Source: DATMXS01 sp050260275 (GTDB lineage Bacteria; Acidobacteriota; Terriglobia; Bryobacterales; Bryobacteraceae). Taken from it: a stretch of DNA of 20,878 nt. The notes below the pieces were generated by a model, which was not told where the DNA came from, did not search any database, and was given only the letters and a program-made list of their open reading frames with translations. Shown piece after piece: positions 15,136 to 20,878 of this stretch (positions within the stretch are counted from its first letter, which is position 1; each line of letters opens with the position of its first letter). Location: the NCBI GenBank assembly GCA_050260275.1, contig JBLNBX010000244.1:1-20878 (forward strand). The letters are read 5' to 3'. The position numbers and the translations under genes are program-made.

Positions 15136-15999
15136 TCACCTCATCTCGAGCGCGCGCAGCTTCGCGCTCCGCGATGCCGCGTTCGCCCGTACCTCTTCAT
15201 CTCCCGGTGTCACGACGTGCTTGGTAAGCAGCCGCGCCCGCCCGCTTCGCGCCAATTCCCGGAAGGCTTCCTTCACCTGCCGGTCCTCCAGAGACATGAA
15301 CGAAATCACCACCACGCGCCCGCCGGCCGCCACCATGTCCGGCAGCGCCGCGAGCAAGGCATCCAGTTCTTCCGGCTCCCTGTTTACGGCACGCCGCAGA
15401 GCCTGAAAAGTGAGAGTCGCCGGATGAAGCCGCCCCGTCCGGGGCACGGCCGCTTCGATGACGCCCGCAAGATGCAAGGTGTCCCGAACCGGCCGCGCTC
15501 GAACGATTGCTCTGGCTATAGTCCGGCTCCTCCTTTCCTCGCCCAGCCTGTAGATCAGGTCGGCGAGCTCCTTTTCGCTCAACGTATTCACCAGCTCGGC
15601 CGCGTCCGGCGTATCCGCCTCGCCCTCGCCCATCTTCATGCTGAGCGGCGCGCGGCGCGAAAAACTGAAGCCCCGCTCCGAGCGAATCTGGAACATCGAA
15701 AGGCCCAGATCCGCCAGCAGGCCGTCCACCTTCCCAATTCCTTCCTTCTTCAGCACCAGCGGCAGCTCTGAGAACCGCGCCCTGACGAACCGGATGCGGT
15801 CTGCCACAGGCGCGGTGTTCTCGCGCGCCAACTCGAGCGCCGCTTCGTCGCGGTCGCTCGCAATCACCCGGCCCGTTGTCAGCCGTTCGGCGATGGCTTT
15901 CGTGTGTCCGCCCAGCCCGGCGGTGGCGTCCAGGTAGGCGCCCTCCGGCTTCACCGCCAGGTACTCCAGCGCTTCGCGAAGCATGACGGAGTAGTGCAT
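15136..15999 (-). CDS. rsmH: 16S rRNA (cytosine-1402-N4)-methyltransferase RsmH
   Basis: RsmH (MraW) uses S-adenosylmethionine to methylate N4 of C1402 in the 16S rRNA P-site region. The 287-residue product opens with HYSVMLREAL and the SAM-binding YLDATAGLGGHTKAI. It continues with DGLLADLGLSMFQI, RGFSFSRRAPLSM, the GEERRSRTIARAIV stretch, TFQALRRAVN and ISFMSLEDRQVK. Several near-invariant positions differ: HSLEDR is MSLEDR, GPLDMRM is APLSMKM, and DLGVSS is DLGLSM. The fold signature is intact, but activity on C1402 is less certain than usual. The ATG at 15999 fits the family N-terminus; a TTG at 16011, directly after the mraZ stop, is an alternative adding four residues. It is immediately downstream of mraZ, as usual. 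Confidence 0.93.
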   Translation of the reverse strand: MHYSVMLREALEYLAVKPEGAYLDATAGLGGHTKAIAERLTTGRVIASDRDEAALELARENTAPVADRIRFVRARFSELPLVLKKEGIGKVDGLLADLGLSMFQIRSERGFSFSRRAPLSMKMGEGEADTPDAAELVNTLSEKELADLIYRLGEERRSRTIARAIVRARPVRDTLHLAGVIEAAVPRTGRLHPATLTFQALRRAVNREPEELDALLAALPDMVAAGGRVVVISFMSLEDRQVKEAFRELARSGRARLLTKHVVTPGDEEVRANAASRSAKLRALEMR

Positions 16000-16011
16000 C
16001 GCCGGTCTCAA

Positions 16012-16494
16012 TCACTTCAGGCCGTCCTCGTACAACTGCGCCAGCACATCCGCGCCAGCGGCCTCGGCGCGCTCGAGCGAAGCGTTCAGCGCGGCCTCGC
16101 TGTAGATCTCGATGTTCTCGTTGTCGTAGCGGAGGAACACAGGCTGGTTCTCAATGCCCAGCTTCCTCCGCAATTGCGGCGAAACGAGGATCCGGCCCTG
16201 GTTGTCGATCGTCGCAAGCGAACCGTAGTGGTCCACGTAGCGGCCCAGGTCGATGGCAATCCTCGCGTTTCTCGCCAAAACTTTCCTGTTCTCTTCCCAG
16301 ATTGATCTGGGGTAGATTTTTCCTATGGAGCCGTCCCAGGTGGTCACGAAGAACTCGTCGTCCTCCAGCGCCCGCATGTACTGCTCGAGCTCTTTCGGGA
16401 GGCGCACCCTGCCTTTGTCGTCACAGCGCGAGGAATACGTGCCCAGAGGAGGGCGTGCGCCGTTCTGTGGAGGCCGGGGGGAGATCTCTTCCAC
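16012..16494 (-). CDS. mraZ: Transcriptional regulator MraZ
   Basis: MraZ is a ring-forming DNA-binding protein that typically controls its own dcw operon. The 160-residue product contains two SpoVT/AbrB-type repeats, each with the family DxxxR motif: DDKGR at 25-29 (SSRCDDKGRVRLP) and DNQGR at 97-101 (TIDNQGRILVSP). A basic GTG start at 16494 is used because no better start exists before the first repeat, and the upstream leader is compatible with a transcription start near 16527. This gives an N-terminal extension of about 17 residues relative to typical MraZ, rich in Pro. The ribosome site is weak (around AAAGTGG). It is the first gene of the cluster, with a good promoter just upstream. 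Confidence 0.95.
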   Translation of the reverse strand: MEEISPRPPQNGARPPLGTYSSRCDDKGRVRLPKELEQYMRALEDDEFFVTTWDGSIGKIYPRSIWEENRKVLARNARIAIDLGRYVDHYGSLATIDNQGRILVSPQLRRKLGIENQPVFLRYDNENIEIYSEAALNASLERAEAAGADVLAQLYEDGLK

Positions 16495-16508
16495 TTCGTT
16501 ACCACTTT
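16491..16508 (-). promoter_or_regulatory. Candidate MraZ-binding repeats at the mraZ start
   Basis: Two near-identical heptamers, AAAGTGG (16508-16502) and GAAGTGG (16497-16491), lie 11 bases apart, the second covering the GTG start. Further TGG triplets on the same strand occur 22 and 44 bases upstream of the first (16526, 16548), in the same helical phase. Known MraZ operators are tandem GTGG/TGGG-type boxes about one helical turn apart, so these fit in style. The 11-base rather than 10-base period and the position over the start codon are reasons for caution. Confidence 0.35.
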
Positions 16509-16509
16509 C

Positions 16510-16526
16510 TGGCTAGATATTAGCCA
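16510..16526. promoter_or_regulatory. Dyad over the predicted mraZ transcription start
   Basis: A perfect inverted repeat, TGGCTA-GATAT-TAGCCA, lies just downstream of the -10 hexamer. It covers the expected start of transcription at about 16527. Such placement is typical of a repressor operator, or it would form a small 5' hairpin in the mraZ leader. No specific regulator can be named from sequence. Confidence 0.4.
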
Positions 16527-16533
16527 CAAGCCG

Positions 16534-16562
16534 ATTGTAGTTCGCCCAGTGCACGTTCGCAA
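16534..16562 (-). promoter_or_regulatory. Predicted sigma-70 promoter of the dcw cluster
   Basis: On the minus strand, TTGCGA (-35, 16562-16557) and TACAAT (-10, 16539-16534) are separated by exactly 17 bases. They match consensus at four and five positions. An AT-rich tract lies immediately upstream (16563-16610). The predicted start, near 16527, leaves a leader of about 33 bases before the mraZ GTG. This is the best promoter seen in the window and is placed to drive all 14 cluster genes. Confidence 0.65.
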
Positions 16563-16928
16563 CGCTTTTTCCTATGTGTGGGTACAAAATTTCGCGAACA
16601 AAAAGCGAAACTAACCCTTCGCGGGAGCGAGGCATAAGTCATTGTGGTGTAGGAAGATGCAGCCACTAGCTGTAGTGGTGCGGAAGAATTTATTACACCT
16701 AAGGTTCCCTACTTACCCCTGCATCGGCGGGCATATTTAGATTCGGGTTTTGGGATGCGCTCCCGCCTCGCCGGCCGCTTCCACAGCGAACCCACGCCGG
16801 CCCGGCCACCTCGGACGGGCCCCGTTCTCCGAACCGTTCGTCCCGCTGCCTGCGCGCAAGGATCTGCTGCTCCAGCCGCCTCAGCGTGGCTCGATAGGAC
16901 TGCCCGGCCGGCAAGGCAAGCGCCGCTA
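16563..16928. other. Intergenic region upstream of mraZ, no convincing intact gene
   Basis: The 366 bases between the mraZ promoter and the CAP pseudogene begin with an AT-rich tract containing TTCGCGAA (16591-16598) and a nearby GCGAA inverted partner. An inverted repeat CCACTA-GCTG-TAGTGG lies at 16663-16678, followed by an AT-rich stretch without a T-tract. From about 16700 the base composition returns to GC-rich, and a short minus-strand frame with a signal-peptide-like start covers 16956-16699. No RNA gene or mobile-element end is recognisable. Confidence 0.5.
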
Positions 16929-16956
16929 ATGTCAGGAGCGCCATGGGAGGCGCCAT
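16699..16956 (-). pseudogene. Short frame with signal-peptide-like start, possible gene fragment
   Basis: This 85-codon frame begins with a plausible signal peptide (MALLTLAALALPAGQ from the inner ATG at 16944). An amphipathic helix-like stretch follows (SYRATLRRLEQQILARRQRD), after which the residues become Gly/Arg/Pro-rich and look non-coding. It runs head-to-head against the CAP-domain pseudogene and overlaps its beginning by a few bases. It may be a decayed or inverted 5' piece of a secreted-protein gene. It could equally be a chance frame in GC-rich DNA, and no family is recognised. Confidence 0.2.
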
Positions 16957-17321
16957 TCCTCGAAGAGGCCAACGGCGTGCGAGTCCGGTGCGGGCTCAAA
17001 CGGCTCAGGTGGGATGAGAAGCTTGCGGCGATGGCGCGGGGACATGCCATCAACCTGGCCGGGCGGGGGTTCTTCTCGCTCAAGAACCTGGTGCTGGGCG
17101 ACCTCGATTCGCGCCTGGTGAGGCACGAGATCGAAGCGATAGCCGCGGGCGAGAACCTGTTCATGGCACAGGGCTGCTATGAGCCGGTGCCCGCGGCCAT
17201 CGAGAATTAGATGAACAACCCAGGGCGCCGCAAGCACATTCTCGACGGCGCCTATACCCTAACGGGTGCGGGCGCCGCCTAGAGCGCCGAGGGCAACCTT
17301 TACTTCGTGCAGGAGTTCGCG
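16929..17321 (+). pseudogene. Decayed CAP/SCP-domain (PR-1-like) secreted protein
   Basis: Translation in one frame gives a recognisable CAP (cysteine-rich secretory/PR-1-like) domain. FLEEANGVRVRCGLKRLRWD is followed by EKLAAMARGHAINLAGRGFFS, then AAGENLFMAQG, AAIEN, NNPGRRKHIL, TLTGAGAA and LYFVQEFA. Two in-frame TAG codons interrupt it. The first, at 17208-17210, is where the family has Trp in the 'W-M-x-S-P-G-H-R' region; the second, at 17280-17282, lies before the final strand. The family histidine of SPGHR is Arg, and the FFSH-type histidine is Leu, so active-site residues are also lost. No signal peptide precedes the domain. TAG is a normal stop here (ftsL, murF and the metallopeptidase use it), so readthrough is unlikely. 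The exact 5' end is uncertain. Confidence 0.75.
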
Positions 17322-17334
17322 CTGCCTCTCCGCG

Positions 17335-17712
17335 CTACTCCTTCTTCGCGGTGATCTCGCGCGAGAAGTCCATTCCTTCGAAGGTCATGACGAGCTTCAG
17401 CACGTCGCCTTCCACCTTGCCCTTGTACAGCGACTTCATCTGCATGCCGTCGCGCTCGCGTACGACCGCGAAGGAGATCTCGTCGCCTGTGATCTTGCCT
17501 TCGGAGATGGCAGTCTCTCCGCGGCGGCCGGAAACCGTGCCGGTGAGCGTCGAGCCTTCAGCCTTTAGCGTGAAAATGGTCGTTATGGTCTGCCCATCAA
17601 AACCTTCCATTTCGGCTTTCCATCTGCCTGTGGGGTCGGCTGCGAAGGCCACGGCGGCCAGGAGTCCGACCGCCACGATCGATATCAGGGTCCGCATAAT
17701 AAGGGTCCGCAT
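17335..17712 (-). CDS. Small secreted protein of unknown function
   Basis: The 125-residue product begins with a clear signal peptide (RTLISIVAVGLLAAVAFAA, cleavage near residue 24). A compact mature domain of about 100 residues follows, rich in beta-strand patterns: DPTGRWKAEMEG, QTITTIFTLKAEGSTLTGTV, EGKITGDEISFAVV and LKLVMTFEGMDF. This lipocalin-like, alternating-strand character resembles small secreted proteins common in Acidobacteriota, but no function is established. ATGs at 17712 and 17697 are both possible, because the start lies in an 11-base tandem duplication (ATGCGGACCCT twice, 15 bases apart). Neither has a clear ribosome site. It is divergent from the metallopeptidase gene across 41 bases and converges on the CAP pseudogene. 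Confidence 0.75.
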   Translation of the reverse strand: MRTLIMRTLISIVAVGLLAAVAFAADPTGRWKAEMEGFDGQTITTIFTLKAEGSTLTGTVSGRRGETAISEGKITGDEISFAVVRERDGMQMKSLYKGKVEGDVLKLVMTFEGMDFSREITAKKE

Positions 17713-17735
17713 GCCGTGCTAAGACGGTGCGGGGG

Positions 17736-17749
17736 TGTTACAGGTAACA
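17736..17749. promoter_or_regulatory. Perfect palindrome in the divergent gap
   Basis: TGTTAC-AG-GTAACA is a perfect inverted repeat with six-base arms. It sits in the 41-base gap between the divergent secreted-protein and metallopeptidase genes, just before the AGGAG of the latter. Its length and symmetry suit a dimeric repressor site that could control both genes. No regulator gene is adjacent, so the binding protein is unknown. Confidence 0.45.
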
Positions 17750-17753
17750 GGAG

Positions 17754-18143
17754 ATGGTGCGGCTAAGCCCCGAGGAGTTCGACAGGCTGGTGGAGAGGGC
17801 GATGGACGTCATTCCTGCGCGTTTCAGGCGCCGGCTTAAGAACCTGGCGTTCATCGTCGAACCTGAGCCGCCCCGGCCGGGCCTGCTCGGGCTGTATCAG
17901 GGGCGGCCGCTGCCGGTGCGGAGCGTTTTCGAGAGCTTCACCGTGCCGGACCGCATCACGATCTTCCAGGGTCCGCACGAGCGGATGGCCCGCAACCGCC
18001 GTGAACTCGAGGAGCTGGTGCGCGAAACCGTATGGCACGAAGTGGCGCACTACTTCGGCCTGGACGAGGCGCGCGTGCGGCGCGCCGAGTACACCCGCCG
18101 GGCGCGGCTTCGCCGGGACCCGAAACGCGACCCGCTGATCTAG
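17754..18143 (+). CDS. Zincin-like metallopeptidase family protein
   Basis: The 129-residue product matches the small 'possible metallopeptidase' family (Zincin_1, PF06262) as I recall it. It has an opening RLSPEEFDRLVERAMD, a central LLGLYQGRPL and PDRITIFQGP, and a C-terminal zinc site HEVAHYFGLDE (95-105), i.e. HExxHxxGxxD. H95, H99 and probably D104 bind the metal, with E96 as catalytic base. It is expected to be cytoplasmic, because no signal peptide or membrane segment is seen. Substrates of this family are unknown. The ATG at 17754 directly abuts AGGAG; the GTG at 17757 gives slightly better spacing and shortens the protein by one residue. The last 20 residues are very basic. Confidence 0.85.
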   Translation: MVRLSPEEFDRLVERAMDVIPARFRRRLKNLAFIVEPEPPRPGLLGLYQGRPLPVRSVFESFTVPDRITIFQGPHERMARNRRELEELVRETVWHEVAHYFGLDEARVRRAEYTRRARLRRDPKRDPLI

Positions 18144-18218
18144 CGCGGCCTGCCCGGCACCGCCGCCTGCTGCCGCAGCGCCTGGCGGAAAGCCCCGGAC
18201 TAGAAGAGCAAGCCTGCG

Positions 18219-20878
18219 TTATCTGACTCGGCCCGGCCCGCCGGGCGGCGCTGGTTCGCCTGCCTGCGGCTGCTGCACGGGGTCGAGGGGGTCGCGCGCA
18301 GCGGCCGGGTCGAATATGCGCACGTCAGGTTCGACAGCCTCGTAGGGTGTGAAATCCGGCTCCGCCGTGAAGCAGTCGGAGAGGTCCGCCGCCGCCGCGT
18401 CGAAGAGATTCAGCGGACTCACACCGAGCAGGCGGAAGACCGTCTTCAGCAGCGCCGGGAAGCTCGCGTTCACGCGCGAAACGTAGTCGCGCCTGGCGTA
18501 CGGCCCCGCAACGAGGAGCACGGTGCGGTGCGAGTCGATGTGATCCACGCCACCGCTCGCGTTGCTCTCGGCGATGAAGACGGCCATGTCGCGCCACCAC
18601 GGTGTGTTTGACAGGTACGCCAGAATCCGCCCGAGCGCGTAATCGTTGTCGGCAACAAACGACGCGTCGTATGGGTATCCGGCGTCAGGCCGGTTCTCGC
18701 CGGTGTGGTCGTTCGGGAGGTGGATGAAGACGAAGCGCGGAAACGGCTCGCCGCCTTTGCCGTAGCGCCGTTCGCACTCCGCGATGAACCGCGATGCCCG
18801 GTACTGGTCGGGGATGTTGAGGTTGAACTGGGGATACTCGCGCGAGGTGTTCCGAAAGAGCGGGTTCGGCATGGGAACGTTCGTGAGGTACCGCGCGCCG
18901 GTGGGTTTTAGGCCCTCGCCGCCCACTGCGCCGGCGAGCTGCATACCCCCGCCGAAGTTCAGAAAACTGACGCCGTTTCGCTCCAGGTGGTGCCACAGCG
19001 AGCCCGCCTCGATCTGTTCTTCCGGCAGCAGCGACGCTCCGTTGCCCGCGAAGTGCGCGCGCCCGGGGGCCCGCCCCGGCATCCGGAAGTCCTTCCCGCC
19101 CCCGGAGCCCGCCGCCATCGACGAAGATTCCGTCCAGGCGTTCGGGTACACACCGGCCAGCCAGTGATGCCCGCCGGACATCTCCTCGGAATCGGCGTAG
19201 AAATTGTCGCTGAACGCCCAGCGCCGGGCGATGGCGTGATGGTTCGGCGTCACGTCCACATCCCCCACTGGCGGACGGCGGCGCAGGCCACGGTGCGACG
19301 AGTCTACCCGCCCGCGCCGTCCATATCGCGCCAGCGCGGGTCCGGCGCGCACGGTTCCGTTCGACGCCGATTCAACATCGCCGAGGACCTCGTCGAAGGT
19401 GCGACCCTCTTTCACGATCACGACGACGCGGCGGATGCCCTCCGGCAGCGGCGCAGAGCCCGGCGCGGCGATGAACCCGTTGTTCTCCATCACCACGCTC
19501 GTCAGCTTCTCCAGTTCCTCGGCTGGCGGCATCTCGAAGACCGACAGGCTCCCGCGCCGGAGGGGGCTGCCGGAGGCGCGCGGCCGAACGCTGTTGGGAC
19601 CGGTGCCGTGACCCTTCGCGTTCGCGACGTAAACCGTCCCTCCGGATACGGCGATCTGCGCGGGGAACCATCCGGCGGGGATGTGGCCCGTCACTTTCAT
19701 AGTCTCTGCGTCGATCACGCTGACGGCGTTGATGCCAGCTTCGGCCACGAGCAGACGTCGGCCGGCCTCGTCCCAGGCCAGGCCCACCGGCAGCACGCCA
19801 CGCCGGTTCTCGAGCCCGGGTATGCGGATCGGCACCGTCGTACGCACCCGTCCGGTGCGGGCATCTAGGACGGTTATCGAATCGTTGTGCGCATTCGCGA
19901 CGAACACGAACTCCGGGGTGGCCGCCACCGCTGACGGGCTGCTGCCGCCGCGGCTTTCCGGCCCGAACGGCAGGCCGGTTCGGACGAACGCCGTAGCGCG
20001 CGGGCGCGCGGGGTCCGCGAGATCGACAATGGCAACCGAGTTCGATTCGCGCGCGTTGGGGTTCCCGAGCCCCGGGACGTTCACAGGACCGCGCGCTGTC
20101 GCACGCTGCGCGCCCACCAGCGCGTCCAACGACGGGAACCCGAAAGCGGGAAACGGCAGGCCGGTGTCGCGCGCGTCTTCCGGATCCGCGCCGGAGACTG
20201 GCTGGTACGAGAACATACCCAGGTTCGCTACATAGGCCTTCATGCCTCCAGGAGAGAGCGCGATGGCGAAGGGAAGCCGTCCAACGGGCGCGGAGCCGAT
20301 CACGCGGCCGGTCTTGAGGTCGATACCGGCGATTCTGAAGTTCGCCTGGTCGACGACCCAGAGCAGGCCACGATCGCGGTCGATGGCCATAGCGGCTGTG
20401 TAGGAATCGCGGAACCCTGAGCCGTTCAGGTCGAAAACGCGCTTGCGGGAGCCGCTGCGAGGGTCGATCAGCCGCACGCGGCCGGAGTTGCCCTCTGAAA
20501 CGTACAACTCGCGGTCGGAGCCGAACGCCAGGCCCATGTGGACACAAGCGTCTGGTGAGTCCTTCTCCGTTGCGGCTGGCACGTCGTGCCGCGCCGCGCG
20601 CCAGCGCCCGCCAGAGTCCTTGCGGAGAACGGTAACCGAACAGCTTCCGGGACCGGAATCGGCTGTGGCCACGGTGGAGCCGGAGGGACTCACTGCGATT
20701 CCAAACGGCCCTGAACCCGTGAGGAACTGGCGTCCGTAAGGTGTTATGATCCGGCCACCGGGGAGAACCGTTTCAGCGCCCGGCCTGCGCGCGACAGGCC
20801 GCGTCCCGGCGGGAGGACGAAAATCCGCCGCCGCCAGCGCGCCGGCGAGAGCCAGCAGCACCCCGCTGCGAACAAGCC
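18219..20878 (-). CDS. Secreted YncE-like beta-propeller/phosphoesterase fusion (5' end cut by window)
   Basis: At least 886 codons are open to the right edge. A hydrophobic stretch (VLLALAGALAAA) at the start looks like the end of a signal peptide, so the true start probably lies beyond 20878; a GTG at 20861 is the first candidate inside the window. Residues about 40-440 from that GTG contain repeated YVTN/YncE-type blades (VATADSGPG, YVSEGNSGRVRLIDP, YVANLGMFS, VFVANAHNDSITVLDARTG, VYVANAKG). A phosphoesterase-type domain follows from about 475, with VIVKEGRTFDEVLG, VTPNHHAIAR, FIHLPNDHTG and VDHIDSHRT. Related fusions usually have an EDDAQ-like stretch before VDHVDAHRT; here it is ESNAS, which may weaken metal binding. 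The substrate is unknown. It converges with the metallopeptidase gene across a 75-base spacer lacking a clear terminator. Confidence 0.85.
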   Translation of the reverse strand, partial: LVRSGVLLALAGALAAADFRPPAGTRPVARRPGAETVLPGGRIITPYGRQFLTGSGPFGIAVSPSGSTVATADSGPGSCSVTVLRKDSGGRWRAARHDVPAATEKDSPDACVHMGLAFGSDRELYVSEGNSGRVRLIDPRSGSRKRVFDLNGSGFRDSYTAAMAIDRDRGLLWVVDQANFRIAGIDLKTGRVIGSAPVGRLPFAIALSPGGMKAYVANLGMFSYQPVSGADPEDARDTGLPFPAFGFPSLDALVGAQRATARGPVNVPGLGNPNARESNSVAIVDLADPARPRATAFVRTGLPFGPESRGGSSPSAVAATPEFVFVANAHNDSITVLDARTGRVRTTVPIRIPGLENRRGVLPVGLAWDEAGRRLLVAEAGINAVSVIDAETMKVTGHIPAGWFPAQIAVSGGTVYVANAKGHGTGPNSVRPRASGSPLRRGSLSVFEMPPAEELEKLTSVVMENNGFIAAPGSAPLPEGIRRVVVIVKEGRTFDEVLGDVESASNGTVRAGPALARYGRRGRVDSSHRGLRRRPPVGDVDVTPNHHAIARRWAFSDNFYADSEEMSGGHHWLAGVYPNAWTESSSMAAGSGGGKDFRMPGRAPGRAHFAGNGASLLPEEQIEAGSLWHHLERNGVSFLNFGGGMQLAGAVGGEGLKPTGARYLTNVPMPNPLFRNTSREYPQFNLNIPDQYRASRFIAECERRYGKGGEPFPRFVFIHLPNDHTGENRPDAGYPYDASFVADNDYALGRILAYLSNTPWWRDMAVFIAESNASGGVDHIDSHRTVLLVAGPYARRDYVSRVNASFPALLKTVFRLLGVSPLNLFDAAAADLSDCFTAEPDFTPYEAVEPDVRIFDPAAARDPLDPVQQPQAGEPAPPGGPGRVR

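Noticed and set aside
16663..16678. Inverted repeat CCACTA-GCTG-TAGTGG as a terminator or operator
   Set aside because: It has a six-base stem, no T-tract and no flanking gene start at a suitable distance, so chance occurrence cannot be excluded.
17208..17282. In-frame TAG codons in the CAP gene as stop-codon recoding
   Set aside because: TAG ends ftsL, murF and the metallopeptidase gene in the same window. The CAP domain has also lost conserved histidines, so pseudogene decay explains it better.
1..20878. CRISPR arrays, tRNA/rRNA genes, insertion sequences, prophage or defence genes
   Set aside because: I looked for regular repeats, transposase or integrase motifs, tRNA-like cloverleafs and nuclease/helicase families and saw none.

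Overview
The window is a GC-rich bacterial chromosome segment. Most of it is a complete, collinear division and cell wall (dcw) cluster on the minus strand, from about 16.5 kb down to 0.1 kb. In transcription order it carries mraZ, rsmH, ftsL-like, ftsI, murE, murF, mraY, murD, ftsW, murG, murC, ftsQ, ftsA and ftsZ. This is the classical E. coli order without ddl, and murB is also absent between murC and ftsQ. Genes are tightly packed, with overlapping stops and starts at ftsI/murE, murE/murF, murC/ftsQ, ftsQ/ftsA and ftsA/ftsZ. The MurE DNPR motif points to meso-diaminopimelate peptidoglycan, so the cell is probably Gram-negative and diderm. Several features suggest Acidobacteriota, perhaps the Solibacter/Bryobacter group: a transpeptidase ending in a PASTA domain, an FtsL with a long cytoplasmic N-terminus, a YncE-like propeller fused to a phosphoesterase, and a small secreted 'DPTGRW' protein. 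That placement is inference from gene content and family recollection.

The cluster works as one pathway. MurE, MurF, MurD and MurC build the UDP-MurNAc-peptide, and MraY and MurG convert it to lipid II. FtsW and FtsI polymerise and crosslink it at the septum, and FtsL, FtsQ, FtsA and FtsZ organise the divisome. RsmH methylates 16S rRNA and MraZ is the cluster's DNA-binding regulator. A good sigma-70-like promoter lies just upstream of mraZ, with a perfect dyad over the expected transcription start and GTGG repeats spaced 11 bp apart. A second promoter candidate (TTGACA, 17 bp, AACAAT) lies at the murG/murC junction. Strong GC hairpins precede ftsI and murC.

Beyond mraZ (16.5-20.9 kb) the content is accessory. 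There is a decayed CAP/SCP-domain gene with two in-frame amber stops, a short secreted protein, and a divergent zincin-like metallopeptidase sharing a 41-bp gap that holds a perfect TGTTAC-AG-GTAACA palindrome. The last feature is a large secreted beta-propeller/phosphoesterase protein cut by the window's right edge. At the left edge, a new minus-strand gene appears to begin in the last 18 bases.

I found no RNA genes, insertion sequences, CRISPR arrays or phage genes, and no clear novel system. The points most worth checking are residue changes at normally invariant positions in FtsZ and RsmH, the regulatory layout at mraZ, and the CAP pseudogene.
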